Shown here in pieces: positions 52,601 to 63,320 of a DNA stretch of 64,000 nucleotides; the first letter of the stretch is position 1, and each line of letters opens with the position of its first letter. The stretch is from Apostichopus japonicus (lineage: Eukaryota; Echinodermata; Holothuroidea; Aspidochirotida; Stichopodidae). The position numbers and the translations under genes are program-made. A model generated the notes under the pieces. The model made no database searches, was not told the DNA's origin, and worked only from the letters and a program-made list of their open reading frames with translations. The DNA lies in the NCBI RefSeq assembly GCF_037975245.1, contig NC_092567.1, positions 9,864,714 through 9,928,713 on the forward strand, read 5' to 3'.

Positions 52601-53936
52601 CCGTAGGGTTACAATTCACTGTCATACTGGCCTGTCAGTACTTACAAAGCAGTAACAAAGCATGCAATTAAGGCAGGTTTCAGGGTTAATATGCAAAATC
52701 ACTGGGCATGTGCTTAGACCTAAAATGAAACACTGAAGCATGTAATGTAGTTAGGTATAGGGTTGTAAACCTAATTCACAAAATATAACATTAATTGTTG
52801 ACATATTTGTCTGAGTTTCTTTCAGGCACAGTGAATCCTTCTTTGAACCTCAGATAGACCATTAATACTATATGCCATTATGTCTCCATTTTGTCTACTG
52901 CCTAGCACAAATTTGAATCAATCCCTGTTTCATGTTTTAATTACAGTGATAATAATGATGTCATAACACCATCAAACAAAACATCATTAACATACACCAT
53001 GTGAATGATAGTTTTACAAATAACTATATATATACAATGGTTGCTAATTAAATTAACGATTGGATGCTACAAATAAGGCTATGGTACAGTAACACTATTA
53101 TAATGTGTCACCACCTTGATATGATGCCTGCAGTAAACTATACACACTGAAACCCATATAATATGTCTGCTTGGATTTGCAGGAGCGTCTTCAGCAGCGT
53201 CATCAATCAAAGTGAAAGAAACATTGAACAGCATCAACCCGCTTGACCTCCAGTATGTCTATCGCTTTGCATGTGGACTCAACAAGTCAGCAGCAGACAT
53301 CATCATCAAACACCTGCAAGAAACCGAAGAGGGACGTCAGTTTGCAATTCTTTGTATGCTTGAACAAGAAGAACAATCAGACCAATTCAGGCAGTCAGTT
53401 AAGGACTTGGTTTCAAGGGATATTGACATTTCCTGGGATGATTCCAAATTATTACAGAGTTCTACCATACAAGTCCTTGAAGTTGCTTCAGCTAATCAGG
53501 TAATTATCAATTTGTGTATTGATACTACACCAGAATAAGTTCTTAAGTTGAAAAAGTTCACCCGTCTTGGTTTAATTTATTTAATATTTGTGACTCATAT
53601 TTACCATACACATTGTTTAGATTTATATTACAACAGTTTATTGCAATTAACAGTTCAACTCTTTTTGTTTTTAATCATTTGGGTTTTGATTTTTCTTCTC
53701 ATTGTGGATAGACAACAACGTTACTAACTTATTAAATTTCCTTTCAGAAAAGTTTGGACATTCTGAATAAGTTTCTTTCATCTCAATCCCTTAGTCGGAA
53801 ATATAAGAAATATAGCACATCAAAAAAAAAGGCCCCGACAGCACGCATGCACAAAACACCTATTATTTTGTGTGGAAAAATGACCATTGTCTCATTGTCT
53901 AAATGTAGCAGCAATGATTTGATAAAACAAATGTGA
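46639..53936 (+). CDS. NLR-like protein: death-fold, NACHT, helical domain; frameshifted
   Basis: Five exons: 46639-46696, 47071-47376, 48669-49843, 53183-53499 and 53748-53936. All junctions are GT-AG; the first three introns are phase 1 and the last phase 0. Length is about 681 aa if one missing base near 49620 is allowed for. Domain order is an N-terminal DED-like death fold (~25-105), NACHT ATPase (~195-370; Walker A DPGFGKST at 203-210, Walker B LFDSYDE at 283-288, sensor-like IILTRT), and helical domains after it. Such proteins are cytoplasmic sensors that oligomerise and signal through death-fold contacts; echinoderms carry large families of them. No leucine-rich repeats follow, so the C-terminus is short. 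The start ATG is in good context (AAGATGG). Frameshift: either a sequence error or a recent pseudogene. Confidence 0.75.
47071..47376 (+). CDS. NLR exon 2: DED-like death-fold domain
   Basis: The acceptor is TTTTCAACAG and the donor GAAG|GTACGG. The ~100-residue helical product has the pattern of death-effector-type domains: IVLDLATFFEYPPVVIEEL, SGLIMIRYMEERGQIEP, then IMTLLCALKKMCLSGIEMRV. This kind of domain precedes NACHT in echinoderm and amphioxus NLRs. Confidence 0.7.
48669..49843 (+). CDS. NLR exon 3: NACHT ATPase and helical region, frameshifted
   Basis: It opens after TTATCTCAG and encodes SVQEGDF, the P-loop (DPGFGKSTLASQFVYDW), SPLKDVDILIFLQLRQL, Walker B, RIRLTGFG, NPFLRDLCQVPLFSTM and FFTYVIACVHNHM. 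The frame breaks at 49619-49621: in one frame a stop comes at 49649-49651, while the next frame continues with DGLTRKNQQLTWENTY, GQEFYDNYIRLGMF and KTEARIWHKIICELYASHHL, as the family requires. One missing base explains it. The donor is GAAG|GTAAGT. Confidence 0.8.
49844..53182 (+). other. NLR intron 3, no gene recognised
   Basis: AT-rich intron. The only structure seen is the ~70-bp triplicate at 52473-52690. Small frames (50311-50523, 50566-50832, 51924-52136) have no support. Confidence 0.5.
52473..52690 (+). repeat. 65-77 bp imperfect tandem repeat, 3 copies
   Basis: Units begin at 52473, 52550 and 52615 with TTCACTGTCATACTGGCCT or close variants and share AAGTACTTA and CAGCAACAAAGCA. 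The middle unit is shorter. Confidence 0.8.
53183..53499 (+). CDS. NLR exon 4: C-terminal helical domain
   Basis: The acceptor is TTTGCAG and the donor AATCAG|GTAATT. LQYVYRFACGLNKSAADIII, FAILCMLEQEE and DSKLLQSSTIQVLEVASANQ are the conserved segments that follow the NACHT region in echinoderm NLR families. It joins exon 3 in phase 1 across a 3.3-kb intron. Confidence 0.75.
53748..53936 (+). CDS. NLR exon 5 (probable terminal exon)
   Basis: It follows CCTTTCAG in phase 0, encodes KSLDILNKFLSSQSLSRKYK and a Lys/Ser-rich tail, and stops at 53934-53936. No leucine-rich repeats are recognisable. An internal donor leading to further exons cannot be excluded. Confidence 0.45.
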   Translation, partial: KSLDILNKFLSSQSLSRKYKKYSTSKKKAPTARMHKTPIILCGKMTIVSLSKCSSNDLIKQM

Positions 53937-54424
53937 TATTATAAATCATAAAAAAAAGGTAAATGGTTCTTGGCTAACCTTGGAAGACACGAAAGCAGGT
54001 TATTTAAATTATCCTTTGTAATAATACTGATGTGCTTGTTATGGAATGCTGTTGTGGGTTGACTTCTTCTCAGCTTTAAATGAAAAGGAATGAACTATAT
54101 AAGTACACATGTGAAGCAAACAAATTGCATTGGGGTGGTAAAGAATATGTTAGTGCCCAGGCCTGGTCCATGAAAGAAAATTGTGGAAAAGCAAGATAAT
54201 AACCAATGAAATAATTATCTTGTCACAATGTTGGGATCACTTTTGGAAGTTGACAGCATGTAGTTCATAAATGTATTATATTCCTTTCAAATAAAAACAC
54301 ACGTGAATATGCACATCACTTTATGATCAGGGCTGTAACTATACATCCCATTGTATTCTTGTTTGGGTCTGGTGGTCTAATATGCATAAATATGCATAAA
54401 TACACTAAAATATAATTACTTAAT

Positions 54425-54930
54425 ACAGCTCTATTGCCTTGATCAAAGGTATTCAGCAAAACCCATTACCACTTCAAAAACTGAAAGTTGAGAATTGAGT
54501 TGTAAAGACACTCACCCACAAAAGTAGTAATGTCATCAGTGATGTTGGATGTTTGAATTTTCTTTTTCAATTCCTTGAAAGACATATACAGGAAAACCGT
54601 TGCAATGCAATGTTGAAAACTGTACCAGCTGGAGGTCAAAGAGAGAATACAAAATAAATCAACCTTTCTTTCACTAGATTTATCAAGGTGAAAATTAAAG
54701 AGGTCTGTGATAACTTTTGGACCACAGTAAAGAAGAGTGCTTTACTCAAAGTACCTATTGTGGCATGTACTTGAGTCTATAGTGTTCAGTTAGAACCATT
54801 GAAATAGTTTTTTTTACAACATTATGGGATAACTAAAATGATATTTTGAGTTTTTGGTTTTAATCTGAGGGAAACAAATACCTAAACAGAAGACATATTT
54901 GTTGGTAACCCAAACTACTTTCATACAAAC
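54425..54930. repeat. Segmental duplicate, copy 1 (partner 62690-63320)
   Basis: Shared ordered blocks: 'cagcaaaacccattacca', 'gtaaagacactcaccc', GTCATCAGTGATG, TGTTGAAAA, TGGAGGT(C/G)AAAGAGA(G/A)AA, TTTATCAAGGTGAAAATT, GGTCTGTGAT, then AGACATATTTG after a variable gap. The copies are direct and ~70-75% alike by eye. Confidence 0.75.
54516..54628 (-). CDS. Possible minus-strand exon, unknown protein (copy 1)
   Basis: On the minus strand, CCTCCAG precedes and GGTGAGT follows an open 113-nt segment encoding ...TVFLYMSFKELKKKIQTSN then ITDDITTFV. The downstream copy at 62780-62890 keeps the same splice signals and the K-rich/ITDDIT(T/S)FV sequence, although a 13-nt length difference changes the entry phase. 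I do not recognise the family and found no connecting exons. Confidence 0.3.
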
Positions 54931-55283
54931 CAACAAGTTGTCTTCTAGTCTTACCATTCTGGGAGTGCCAGAAGTTCTAGAAGACTTTATGCATTTGAGT
55001 CTCAGGCGGCAATTTTTATTTCAGTTTGGCAAATGTTAAAATGTATCAGAGGGTGTTTGGGCAAATATTGTGTCATGACAAGCTCATTACAAACATACCA
55101 ATTACTGGATTAATCAGCAAGAATCCGATCATTTTAATGTCCTTACTAGGGATTAATTCTGTCAGATGTATTTTGAGTGGATGAGTTAAGACTTGATACA
55201 AAATTAATTTAGTGAGAGTGAATGAAGGTAAAAGAGTATTCCTTGATCTGAGATGCTATCCAAACAAGAGCCCAAGGGCACTG

Positions 55284-58200
55284 TGGTTCCTTGCTTGGGG
55301 TATATGACAATAGACATAATATTATCAAGCAAGATTGGGCTGAAAAAGTCCAAGTAATTGTGGTCCTACATGTTCCCATAAAGTAACCAACACTATAGCC
55401 AACACTTTTGTGATCACAAAATGTGATCGGATTTTTTATTAAAAGGCACTTTTGAGATCTAAATATGGCGTCGAAAATGTAAGAAATTTAAGAGACCTAC
55501 AAGCGTGTCAACAGATATGATAACAATGGTGACCTCAGATGACATGACCTTTAAGTTTCAAAATGTTCCACCACCCCATTCACAACTTGTCCCAAAATAT
55601 CAACCATGTCACACCTTGGCATTGAGATTTAATTGCATTAAATGTCAAAAAATTAACTTTGAACTTGTATGTAACTTCACACACAAAGGTCACCCGGAGG
55701 TCAACCAATTGACATTTTTGATCAGTGAGACCTAAATAGAGCATGACTGTAAAATTTCAAACATTTTTTTTTGCCCATTTTCTCCCCCCATAATACTACT
55801 TTTTTAACATTAGCTGACCTTTGGTGACCTTGGATCACATGACCGTTAAGTTTGAAAATATTCCCCTATACCATTTGCAAAAATCAACCTTGTCACACCT
55901 TGGCACTGGGAGTTATTGCATTAAATGTGTGAAAATTAACTTTGACCTCAAATAACTTCGCACACAAAGGTCAAATGGGGGTCAACCCATTGACATTTAT
56001 GATCAGAAGGTACCTTTAACATCTGAAAATAGCATCGAAACTGTAAAAATCCACAAAACACGAAAAGGTCACCAGAGGTCAAATTGAGGTCAAGGGTCAC
56101 CCACATGCGAGTCGACAATTGAATTACATTGAAGCAACTCCCAACCCTAACGGACAAGTTGTTCTCAAGTTATCGCAAAAATACTAGTTTCTTATCATTA
56201 ATTGACCTTTGGTGACCTCGGATCACATGACCGTTAAGTTTGAAAATATTCCCCTATACCATTTGCAACTACTCCAAAAATATCAACCATGTCACACCTT
56301 GGAACTGGGAGTTGTTGCATTAAATGTCTGAAAATTAACTTCGACCTCCTATAACTTCGCACACGAAGGTCACACAGGAGTCAACCCATTGACATTTATG
56401 ATCAGAAGGTACCTTTAACATCTGAAAATAGCATCGAAACTGTAAAGAATCCACAAAACACGAAAAGGTAACCAGAGGTCAAATTGAGGTCAAGGGTCAC
56501 CCACATGCGGGTCGACAATTGGATTTCATTGAAGCAACTCCCAACTCTAACGGACAAGTTGTTCTCAAGTTATCGCAAAAATACTAGTTTTTTATCATTA
56601 ATTGACCTTTGGTGACCTTGTATCACATAACCGTTAAGTTTGAAAATATTCCCCTATACCATTTGCAACTACTCCAAAAATATCAACCTTGTCACACCTT
56701 GGAACTGGGAGTTATTGCATTAAATGTCTGAAAATTAACTTTGACCTCATATAGCTTCGCACACGAAGGTCACACGGGGGTCAACCCATTGACATTTATG
56801 ATCAGAAGGTACCTTTAACATCTGAAAATAGCATCGAAACTAAAAATCCACAAAACACTAAAAAGGTCACGAGAGGTCAAATTGAGGTCAAGGGTCACCC
56901 ACATGCGGGTCGACAATTGGATTACATTGAAGCAACTCCCAACCCTAACGGACAATTTGTTCTCAAGTTATCGCAAAAATACTAGTTTTTTATCATTAAT
57001 TGACCTTTGGTGACCTCGGATCACATGACCGTTAAGTTTGAAAATGTTCCCCTATACCATTTGCAACTTGTTTCAAAAATATCAACCTTGTCACACCTTG
57101 GAACTGGGAGTTATTGCATTAAATGTCTGAAAATTAACTTTGACCTCATATAGCTTCGCACACGAAGGTCACACGGGGGTCAACCCATTGACATTTATGA
57201 TCAGAAGGTACCTTTAACATCTGAAAATAGCATCGAAACTAAAAATCCACAAAACACTAAAAAGGTCACGAGAGGTCAAATTGAGGTCAAGGGTCACCCA
57301 CATGCGGGTCGACAATTGGATTACATTGAAGCAACTCCCAACCCTAACGGACAATTTGTTCTCAAGTTATCGCAAAAATACTAGTTTTTTATCATTAATT
57401 GACCTTTGGTGACCTCGGATCACATGACCGTTAAGTTTGAAAATGTTCCCCTATACCATTTGCAACTTGTTTCAAAATATCAACTGTGTAACACCTTGGC
57501 ACTGGGAGTTATTACACTAAATGTCTGAAAATTAACTTTGACCTCATATAACTTAACATACAAAGGTCACGTTGGGTCAACTTATTGACATTTTTGATTG
57601 ATGAGACCTAAATTAGAGCATCAAACTATAAAAATTCAAACATTTTTTTCTTTGCCCATTTTCTACCCCCAAAATACTAGTTTTTTGACATTAATTGACC
57701 TTTGGTGACCTCGGATCACATGACCGTTAAGTTTGAAAATATTCCCCTATACCATTTGCAACTTGTCCAAAAATATCAACTATGTCACACCTTGGAACTG
57801 GGAGTTGTTGCATTAAATGTCTGAAAATTAACTTTGACCTCGTATAACTTCGCACACGAAGGTCACACGGGTGTCAACCAATTGTCATTTTTTATCGGAA
57901 GGTACCTTTGATATCCAAATCCAGCATCAAAACCAAACATTTTCTTTTTTGCTCGTTTCCTCCCAAAATAAGCACATTTTTTCTAATGTGACCTTTGACC
58001 TTTTGACCTTGGTTTCAGATGTAGTTTAATCTCCTGATTCCAAAAAACAAAACGAAAAGTCTGTACAACCATCCTAACTCCGACCGAAAAACTTTGACCC
58101 CATATAACTTCGCACATAAGGTCACACAGGGTCAACCTATTGACATTTATGATCAGAAGGTACCTTTGACATCTGAAAATAGCATCGAAACTGTAAAAAT

Positions 58201-58637
58201 CCCCAAAACACGAAAAGGTCACCAGAGGTCAAATTGAGGTCAAGGGTCACCCAGATGCGGGTCGACAATTGGATGACATTGAGGCAACTCCCAACCCAAA
58301 CGGACAATTCGTTCTCAAGTTATCGCAAAAATACTAGTTTTTGATCATTAATTGACCTTTGGTGACCTCGGATCACATGACCGTTAAGTTTGAAAATGTT
58401 CCCCTAACCAGTTCACAACTTGTCCCAAAATATCAACCTTGTCACCCATTGGCACTGGGAGTTATTGCAGTTTTAATATTTTCCATTTTTGGACCATAAC
58501 TGACCTTTGGTGACCTTTGTGGGCACCAAAAACAATAGGGCACACCTTCTCCATATGGCGGATCTATAGTCCAAGTTTGGCCTCAATCCAACATTCCCTT
58601 ATTGAGATAGAGCGTACCCAAGCAAGTGTCACAGACG

Positions 58638-58669
<32 letters not shown>

Positions 58670-58726
58670 CACACACACACACGCCAACCTGACTGCATAG
58701 GTTCCTTTTGCTAAAGCAAGGAACCA
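55284..58726. mobile_element. TIR-bounded element made of ~400-bp tandem units with AGGTCA motifs
   Basis: The ends TGGTTCCTTGCTT (55284) and AAGCAAGGAACCA (58726) are inverted repeats. Inside, a ~400-bp unit recurs: TTGACCTTTGGTGACCT starts at 56202, 56602, 57000 and 57399, with partial or rearranged units before and after (55514, 55812, 57695, 58352). Each complete unit has CATTGACATTTATGATCAGA and CATGCGGGTCGACAATTGG. A (CA)n tract (58638-58682) sits near the right end. No target-site duplication or transposase was found. Confidence 0.65.
56066..56099 (+). promoter_or_regulatory. Cluster of nuclear-receptor-like half-sites (DR4-DR5-DR1)
   Basis: AGGTCA at 56066, 56076 and 56087 and GGGTCA at 56094 are spaced by 4, 5 and 1 bases. 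The cluster recurs at 56864, 57263 and 58216, with a one-base variant at 56466. On the other strand, TGACCTTTGGTGACCT (a DR4, e.g. 56203-56218) recurs in each unit. The spacings match those used by TR/LXR, RAR and RXR receptors; regulatory activity is inference. Confidence 0.4.
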
Positions 58727-61131
58727 AAAACCTACCAGAGGTTGTTGAAACATTACTATCACTGTTATATACTAACCATTAATGTGATTACCATCACATG
58801 GAAGAAATATCAGATGATGAACCATTCATTGTCCTTGTCAGCACAGTATGAATGTGACTTCCTTCGAAAACTGGTAACTGCAGGTGGAATAGGTGATACC
58901 TTAGTAGCTCGCTTCAAAATTACCCTAATGAAGAGAAAAGAAAGTGATGTGAATGAGATTTAAGTCCTAATTATAGGAGAAATTGAGAATGTCAGTCAGA
59001 AATAGATATGTGAATGTCTCTGGCTAACTACCCTGTATACATGGACAAACACAGAGAAAAAAATTCAGAGGAAGGAAAGTACACTTCAGTTTCCAATAAC
59101 CAGGTATTAAGTGTAAAAATTAGCCAGTTAAGCATGAAACTTGAACCGGATTGTCCGTTGTTTAGTGGAAGTGGCATATAAAGGTGTGGTGCAGTGATAT
59201 TAATGAGCTCCCAATGGAGAGTCCAACCTCACACAAACCCAACCATGCATGGTTTGGGCTTGACTGAGAAATTTGTGAGATTTTGCACCTCTCTTTCGTA
59301 ATGAGGACAGAATGTCTTTTGAATTTCCACTCATTAGGAGATAATTGTATCTAATTTAGTGTGTCAGCTTTGGTGGATGTGTTATTTTTCTTCCTTTAAT
59401 GGAACCAAGCCTCTGGAGATTGCATTGGCTACATTGACCTAGTTAAACCACTCTCGGGGGGGTCTATTTCTAGATTTTAGATCACCAAAGGTTTATAAAG
59501 TACCCTGTTCAGCTGGTCAATAGCCATACAATATGGACAGTTCTTTCTACAAATTTGGCAGATGAAGACACTTGTAACCTCAAAATTTTGAGTTAAAAAA
59601 GTTTTGAGATGAAAAAGTCAAAATTTTGACTTTTGAGGTGAAAATCTTGAGATAAAAATTCCAAATATTGAGAAAGAAAATTCAAAATTTTGAAATTTGG
59701 GGACACTTATATATTTTTTTTAAGCCACCGTACTAAGTCGGTGAAGTTAGATCAGTTTTAAAACCAATTAGATTTCTTAAAACCAACTGCAGTGACTGGC
59801 TCAGCAATGTTTAAAAATTATCAAGTATAAAGTGACAATTCTTTATTCACAGCTGTACATACTCAGATTAGTAGGAAGTATTTCCAATTGTGTTCTCTGT
59901 TTATAGTGGCTGGACTTACAAGGGTACTGCAAAGCTCTCCAAATCTTCAGTATTTTCACATAGTTTCTGGAATCTGCTAGCAATTTTGAGCACATGAGGA
60001 CATGTCAGTAATAGAAATACTTAATCTGATTTTACACTGTGGAATATATATAAATATCTGAGCCCTAGCCGGGTACTGGGGGCTTCAGAATAGCCCTGTA
60101 ACATCTCTTCTACTTCCTGTCTTCTTCTACTAAGTTTAAAACATGTAAATACATGTTAGAGAGAAAAATGTAATTTCTATGAAGTATAAATCTAAGCCCT
60201 GGTGGGAGTCCCTTCGGACTTTAGCTGAGGCATTTTCACTGTTCAGATATTTAATGTTCTCTGATAGTGATTTTGCAGCCCTAGTGGAGGGCTGGAGGCT
60301 ATGGGGAAGGGGGTTGGGGGCAAGTGCTCACCACCCTAATAGATACCAGTGCTTGTATCTGTTTGAATGTCCTCTAAATGTGTTTATTTTAAACAGTATT
60401 CAGCTCTCAAATATGCAAGGAAGAAATGTTATCATGACATGATATTGATAAAGGGTGGCAGGGGAATTTAACTCCTCAACCATGCTTACTAGCCAGCAGT
60501 TTGGTGAATCAAGTCACAACAACCAGATTAACCTAATTCTTACCATTCCTATGTAACTCTGTGCATCGAGAAGTGTAGGATACTGAAAGAAGCTTGATAG
60601 ATGCATACAGACCTAATCTGTTTGACCCCAAAATATGGAGAATAACATTTTTCAGGGCCAAAAACCGGGAGAATAAGGGGAAAATAGGGAGGTTGGTCAT
60701 TTTCAACTGAAATTATATAAATACTCCTAAATAAATAGTCTACAGTACCGCTCATGTATAACTGGACATGTGTACGCGCACAGGATCGTATAAACAAGTA
60801 CAATCGCGTATAAAATCGTTGACAAACAAATTGCCGCGTAGACACCTCGTATAATCCCTGTACGAGTTTATACGCAGGTTATGCTATTGTGCTCAATGAA
60901 TAGGGGTTAAAGTCGCCGAAAGAATTAGTGAGATGTTTGAAACAGCCGTTTCTTAAATCGTAGTTTAAGACGTGATATTCACCTAGCATCGAAGAGGACG
61001 CAGGTAAATTGTTTGCCGGCATAGAACTTAACTGTTTTTTTTGTCGTACACAAGTAGCCTACATGCGAACTGCACACATTTGGTACGCCGCATTTACAAA
61101 CAAGTGAAAACTTGTGTTTATTAAACTTGTG
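58727..61131. other. Intergenic, no gene recognised
   Basis: No supported gene. 59575-59700 is a low-complexity patch of AAATTTTGA/GAGATAAAA motifs. Confidence 0.5.
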
Positions 61132-61575
61132 CAGGCGCGCATCCAGGGGGGGCGTTGGGGGCGCGCGCCCCCCGGATAAGAAAGAGAGGAAGGAAAAAAA
61201 GAGAGAAGAAAAAAGGAAAAAAAGAGGGGGAAAAAGAGAGAAAAAGGAGAAAAGGAGGGAACAGAAGAAAAACGCCAAAGACACCGGGAAGAGAAAGAGG
61301 AACAGTGACATAATTACAGCGCTGATCCATATTATATACACAGAGTAGCCAGTGATGGATCAAGGATTTCGGAACGGGCATGCGCCTCGGCCTACCCCTT
61401 ACACCGACAACTCCAATTTTGACGTTTCCATTTTTCCTCTCTCACTAATGTATATATACTCTATATGGTATATCATAACCCACGTGTGTGTATGGACGCC
61501 TTAAACAGTTGTACAATTGTGCTATGAAAAAAACTGTGGCTGGTCACGAACTCGGCCGAGTCGTTGGGGAACATG
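61132..61575 (+). mobile_element. Fragment of CAGGCGCGCATCCAGG transposon family
   Basis: It starts with the TIR CAGGCGCGCATCCAGG and matches 4130-4551 in inverted orientation. The other terminus is not found downstream, so the copy appears truncated. The plus-strand Lys/Glu/Arg-rich frame (61112-61348) is low-complexity repeat translation. Confidence 0.7.
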
Positions 61576-62689
61576 GCGCATTTCGGTATTAGACCAGAAT
61601 CTATATGCGAACTGCACTATACATGTGTTCTTCGATGCAACATTGCCATCCACAGATAAAATGTAATACACTCCAACCTGATTGCTAATTGTTACCCCAA
61701 ATCTAGTACCGTAACTCATACAATTAATCTAAAAATAAATTTTGCATGAGATTTGAGAATTGAGCACATTTCCTGTGAATATCATGTAGTTGACCCAAAG
61801 GCGTATCATTGCCGGGGCGGGGGCTGACGCACCCGTCACTTCTTGAGATTGTTCCCATCTGCATGAAAACGTGCGACTCACAACCCTATGCCCACCCCTC
61901 TAATCGCTTCCCGATGACATGCTATACAATACGAGAATTATTACTGTTGACATTGTTAGGCGTGACTTCTCCTAAAGACGTTTGAAATGACGAGATGAAA
62001 GTATGTTGGTATTTCAACATTAATCAGAAAATTTCTAAATTATACACTTGGATAAAAGTCGGGGAGGGGTGGGAGGGGGCAATGTTCTATTCAGCTGAGA
62101 AGAAGGCCACTGCTACAAGTGTAAACCCCTCCCGGCCCGCTCCAATCCCCCCCTTACGACTTTACAAAACATTGTTCATAGGCAAAACTGCATGGTGTAT
62201 GGAGCCAATTTTAGACCTAATTGGTGGTCTAATTATGCCTCGGGGTGCACCAGTTAACATCAATTATCAATTTTCAAAAAGAATTCAGGGACGGGGCTAC
62301 TGAGATTTGCCTTCAACAAGCCAACGACCACACCTCAGCCATTTTTAAATTCTCTGGTCTTTCCATAATAGTGCAGGACCTACCTAAGTCAGTTGGGATT
62401 TGTTACCCCCCCCCCCCTTTGAAATCCTATTTTAAAATGGGGGTTGAGAAGGGGTCCCATTCTCCTAGTCCTGCAAACCGATTTCAAGTAGTAGATAACC
62501 TATGCATCTGCCATTAAAATGTGGTACATGGCTACATGAAGGTATACTGTGTACCTCTTTGCAGATACAAATACTAGTCATTGTTTTTAGTACATTTTGT
62601 TAGTTCTACACAATGAAACAAATGGAATCATAAAAAAAAGCATTTGATGTTATTTATAGAACTAGTTCGGCAAGATGTCCTTACATACA
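61576..62689. other. Intergenic, no gene recognised
   Basis: Two G/C-rich patches (~61810-61850 and ~62060-62150) and a poly-C run (62406-62418) resemble transposon pieces without identifiable ends. Confidence 0.45.
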
Positions 62690-63320
62690 TATGGCCTGTA
62701 GATTTGATCAAAAGTATGCAGCACAACCCATAACAATTTCACAAACTGACTGTTGAGAAATTAGTATGTAAAGACTCACCAAAATCTCCGCCACAAAGGA
62801 AGTTATGTCATCAGTGATGTGTTCCCACTTGCTTTTTTCTTTCATTTTCTTGGAGGAAATGTACCAAAGAAATGTTGAAAATGGTATCACCTGGAGGTGA
62901 AAGAGAAAATACAAAATAACTCAACTTTCCATTCACTAAATTTATCAATGTGAAAATTCATCAGGTCTGTGATCATTTTTGTAACAGAAATCAACGTCTT
63001 TCCTTGTGTCTTATTAATAAGCATATATGAATATTTTATAGAGCTGTATTCTCAGGGCAGCATATATTTTGTTTTCTATTTCTGTTTTTATCTTTGGGTT
63101 TGTTGGACTGACATAGCTAACAGCACAGGACTAATATCATTATTCAAAGCACCTTTGCCTTTATCTTAAAACTGCTATTTAAGAATATGTTTTGCATCTG
63201 AGGTAATCAATACAGTCAGTTATTTACAACACTTGAAGTGGTAACTGATCAACTCCATGTTACGTCCTAAGAGTTGTGAAGCCCCCCCCCCCCCCAAATA
63301 AAAGACATATTTGGAAAATT
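62690..63320. repeat. Segmental duplicate, copy 2 (partner 54425-54930)
   Basis: See copy 1. This copy has an extra ~130 bp between the GGTCTGTGATCAT block and CAAAGCACCTTT, and a poly-C run before AAAGACATATTTGG. Confidence 0.75.
62780..62890 (-). CDS. Possible minus-strand exon, unknown protein (copy 2)
   Basis: A 111-nt open segment (37 codons, phase 0 to 0) lies between CCTCCAG and GTGAGT on the minus strand. It encodes STFLWYISSKKMKEKSKWEH followed by ITDDITSFVAEIL. It is similar to copy 1 in the second half. Family unknown. Confidence 0.3.

Larger units (their letters stand above)
53937..55283. other. Intergenic around the segmental duplicate, no certain gene
   Basis: Apart from the duplicate and its candidate minus-strand exon, nothing is recognised. 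A possible polyadenylation signal (AATAAA) for the NLR gene lies at about 54291. Confidence 0.4.

Noticed and set aside
57983-58222. Minus-strand frame of 79 codons in the 400-bp repeat (also 55948-56157)
   Set aside because: It is a repeat-unit translation broken in other units; no domain is recognised.
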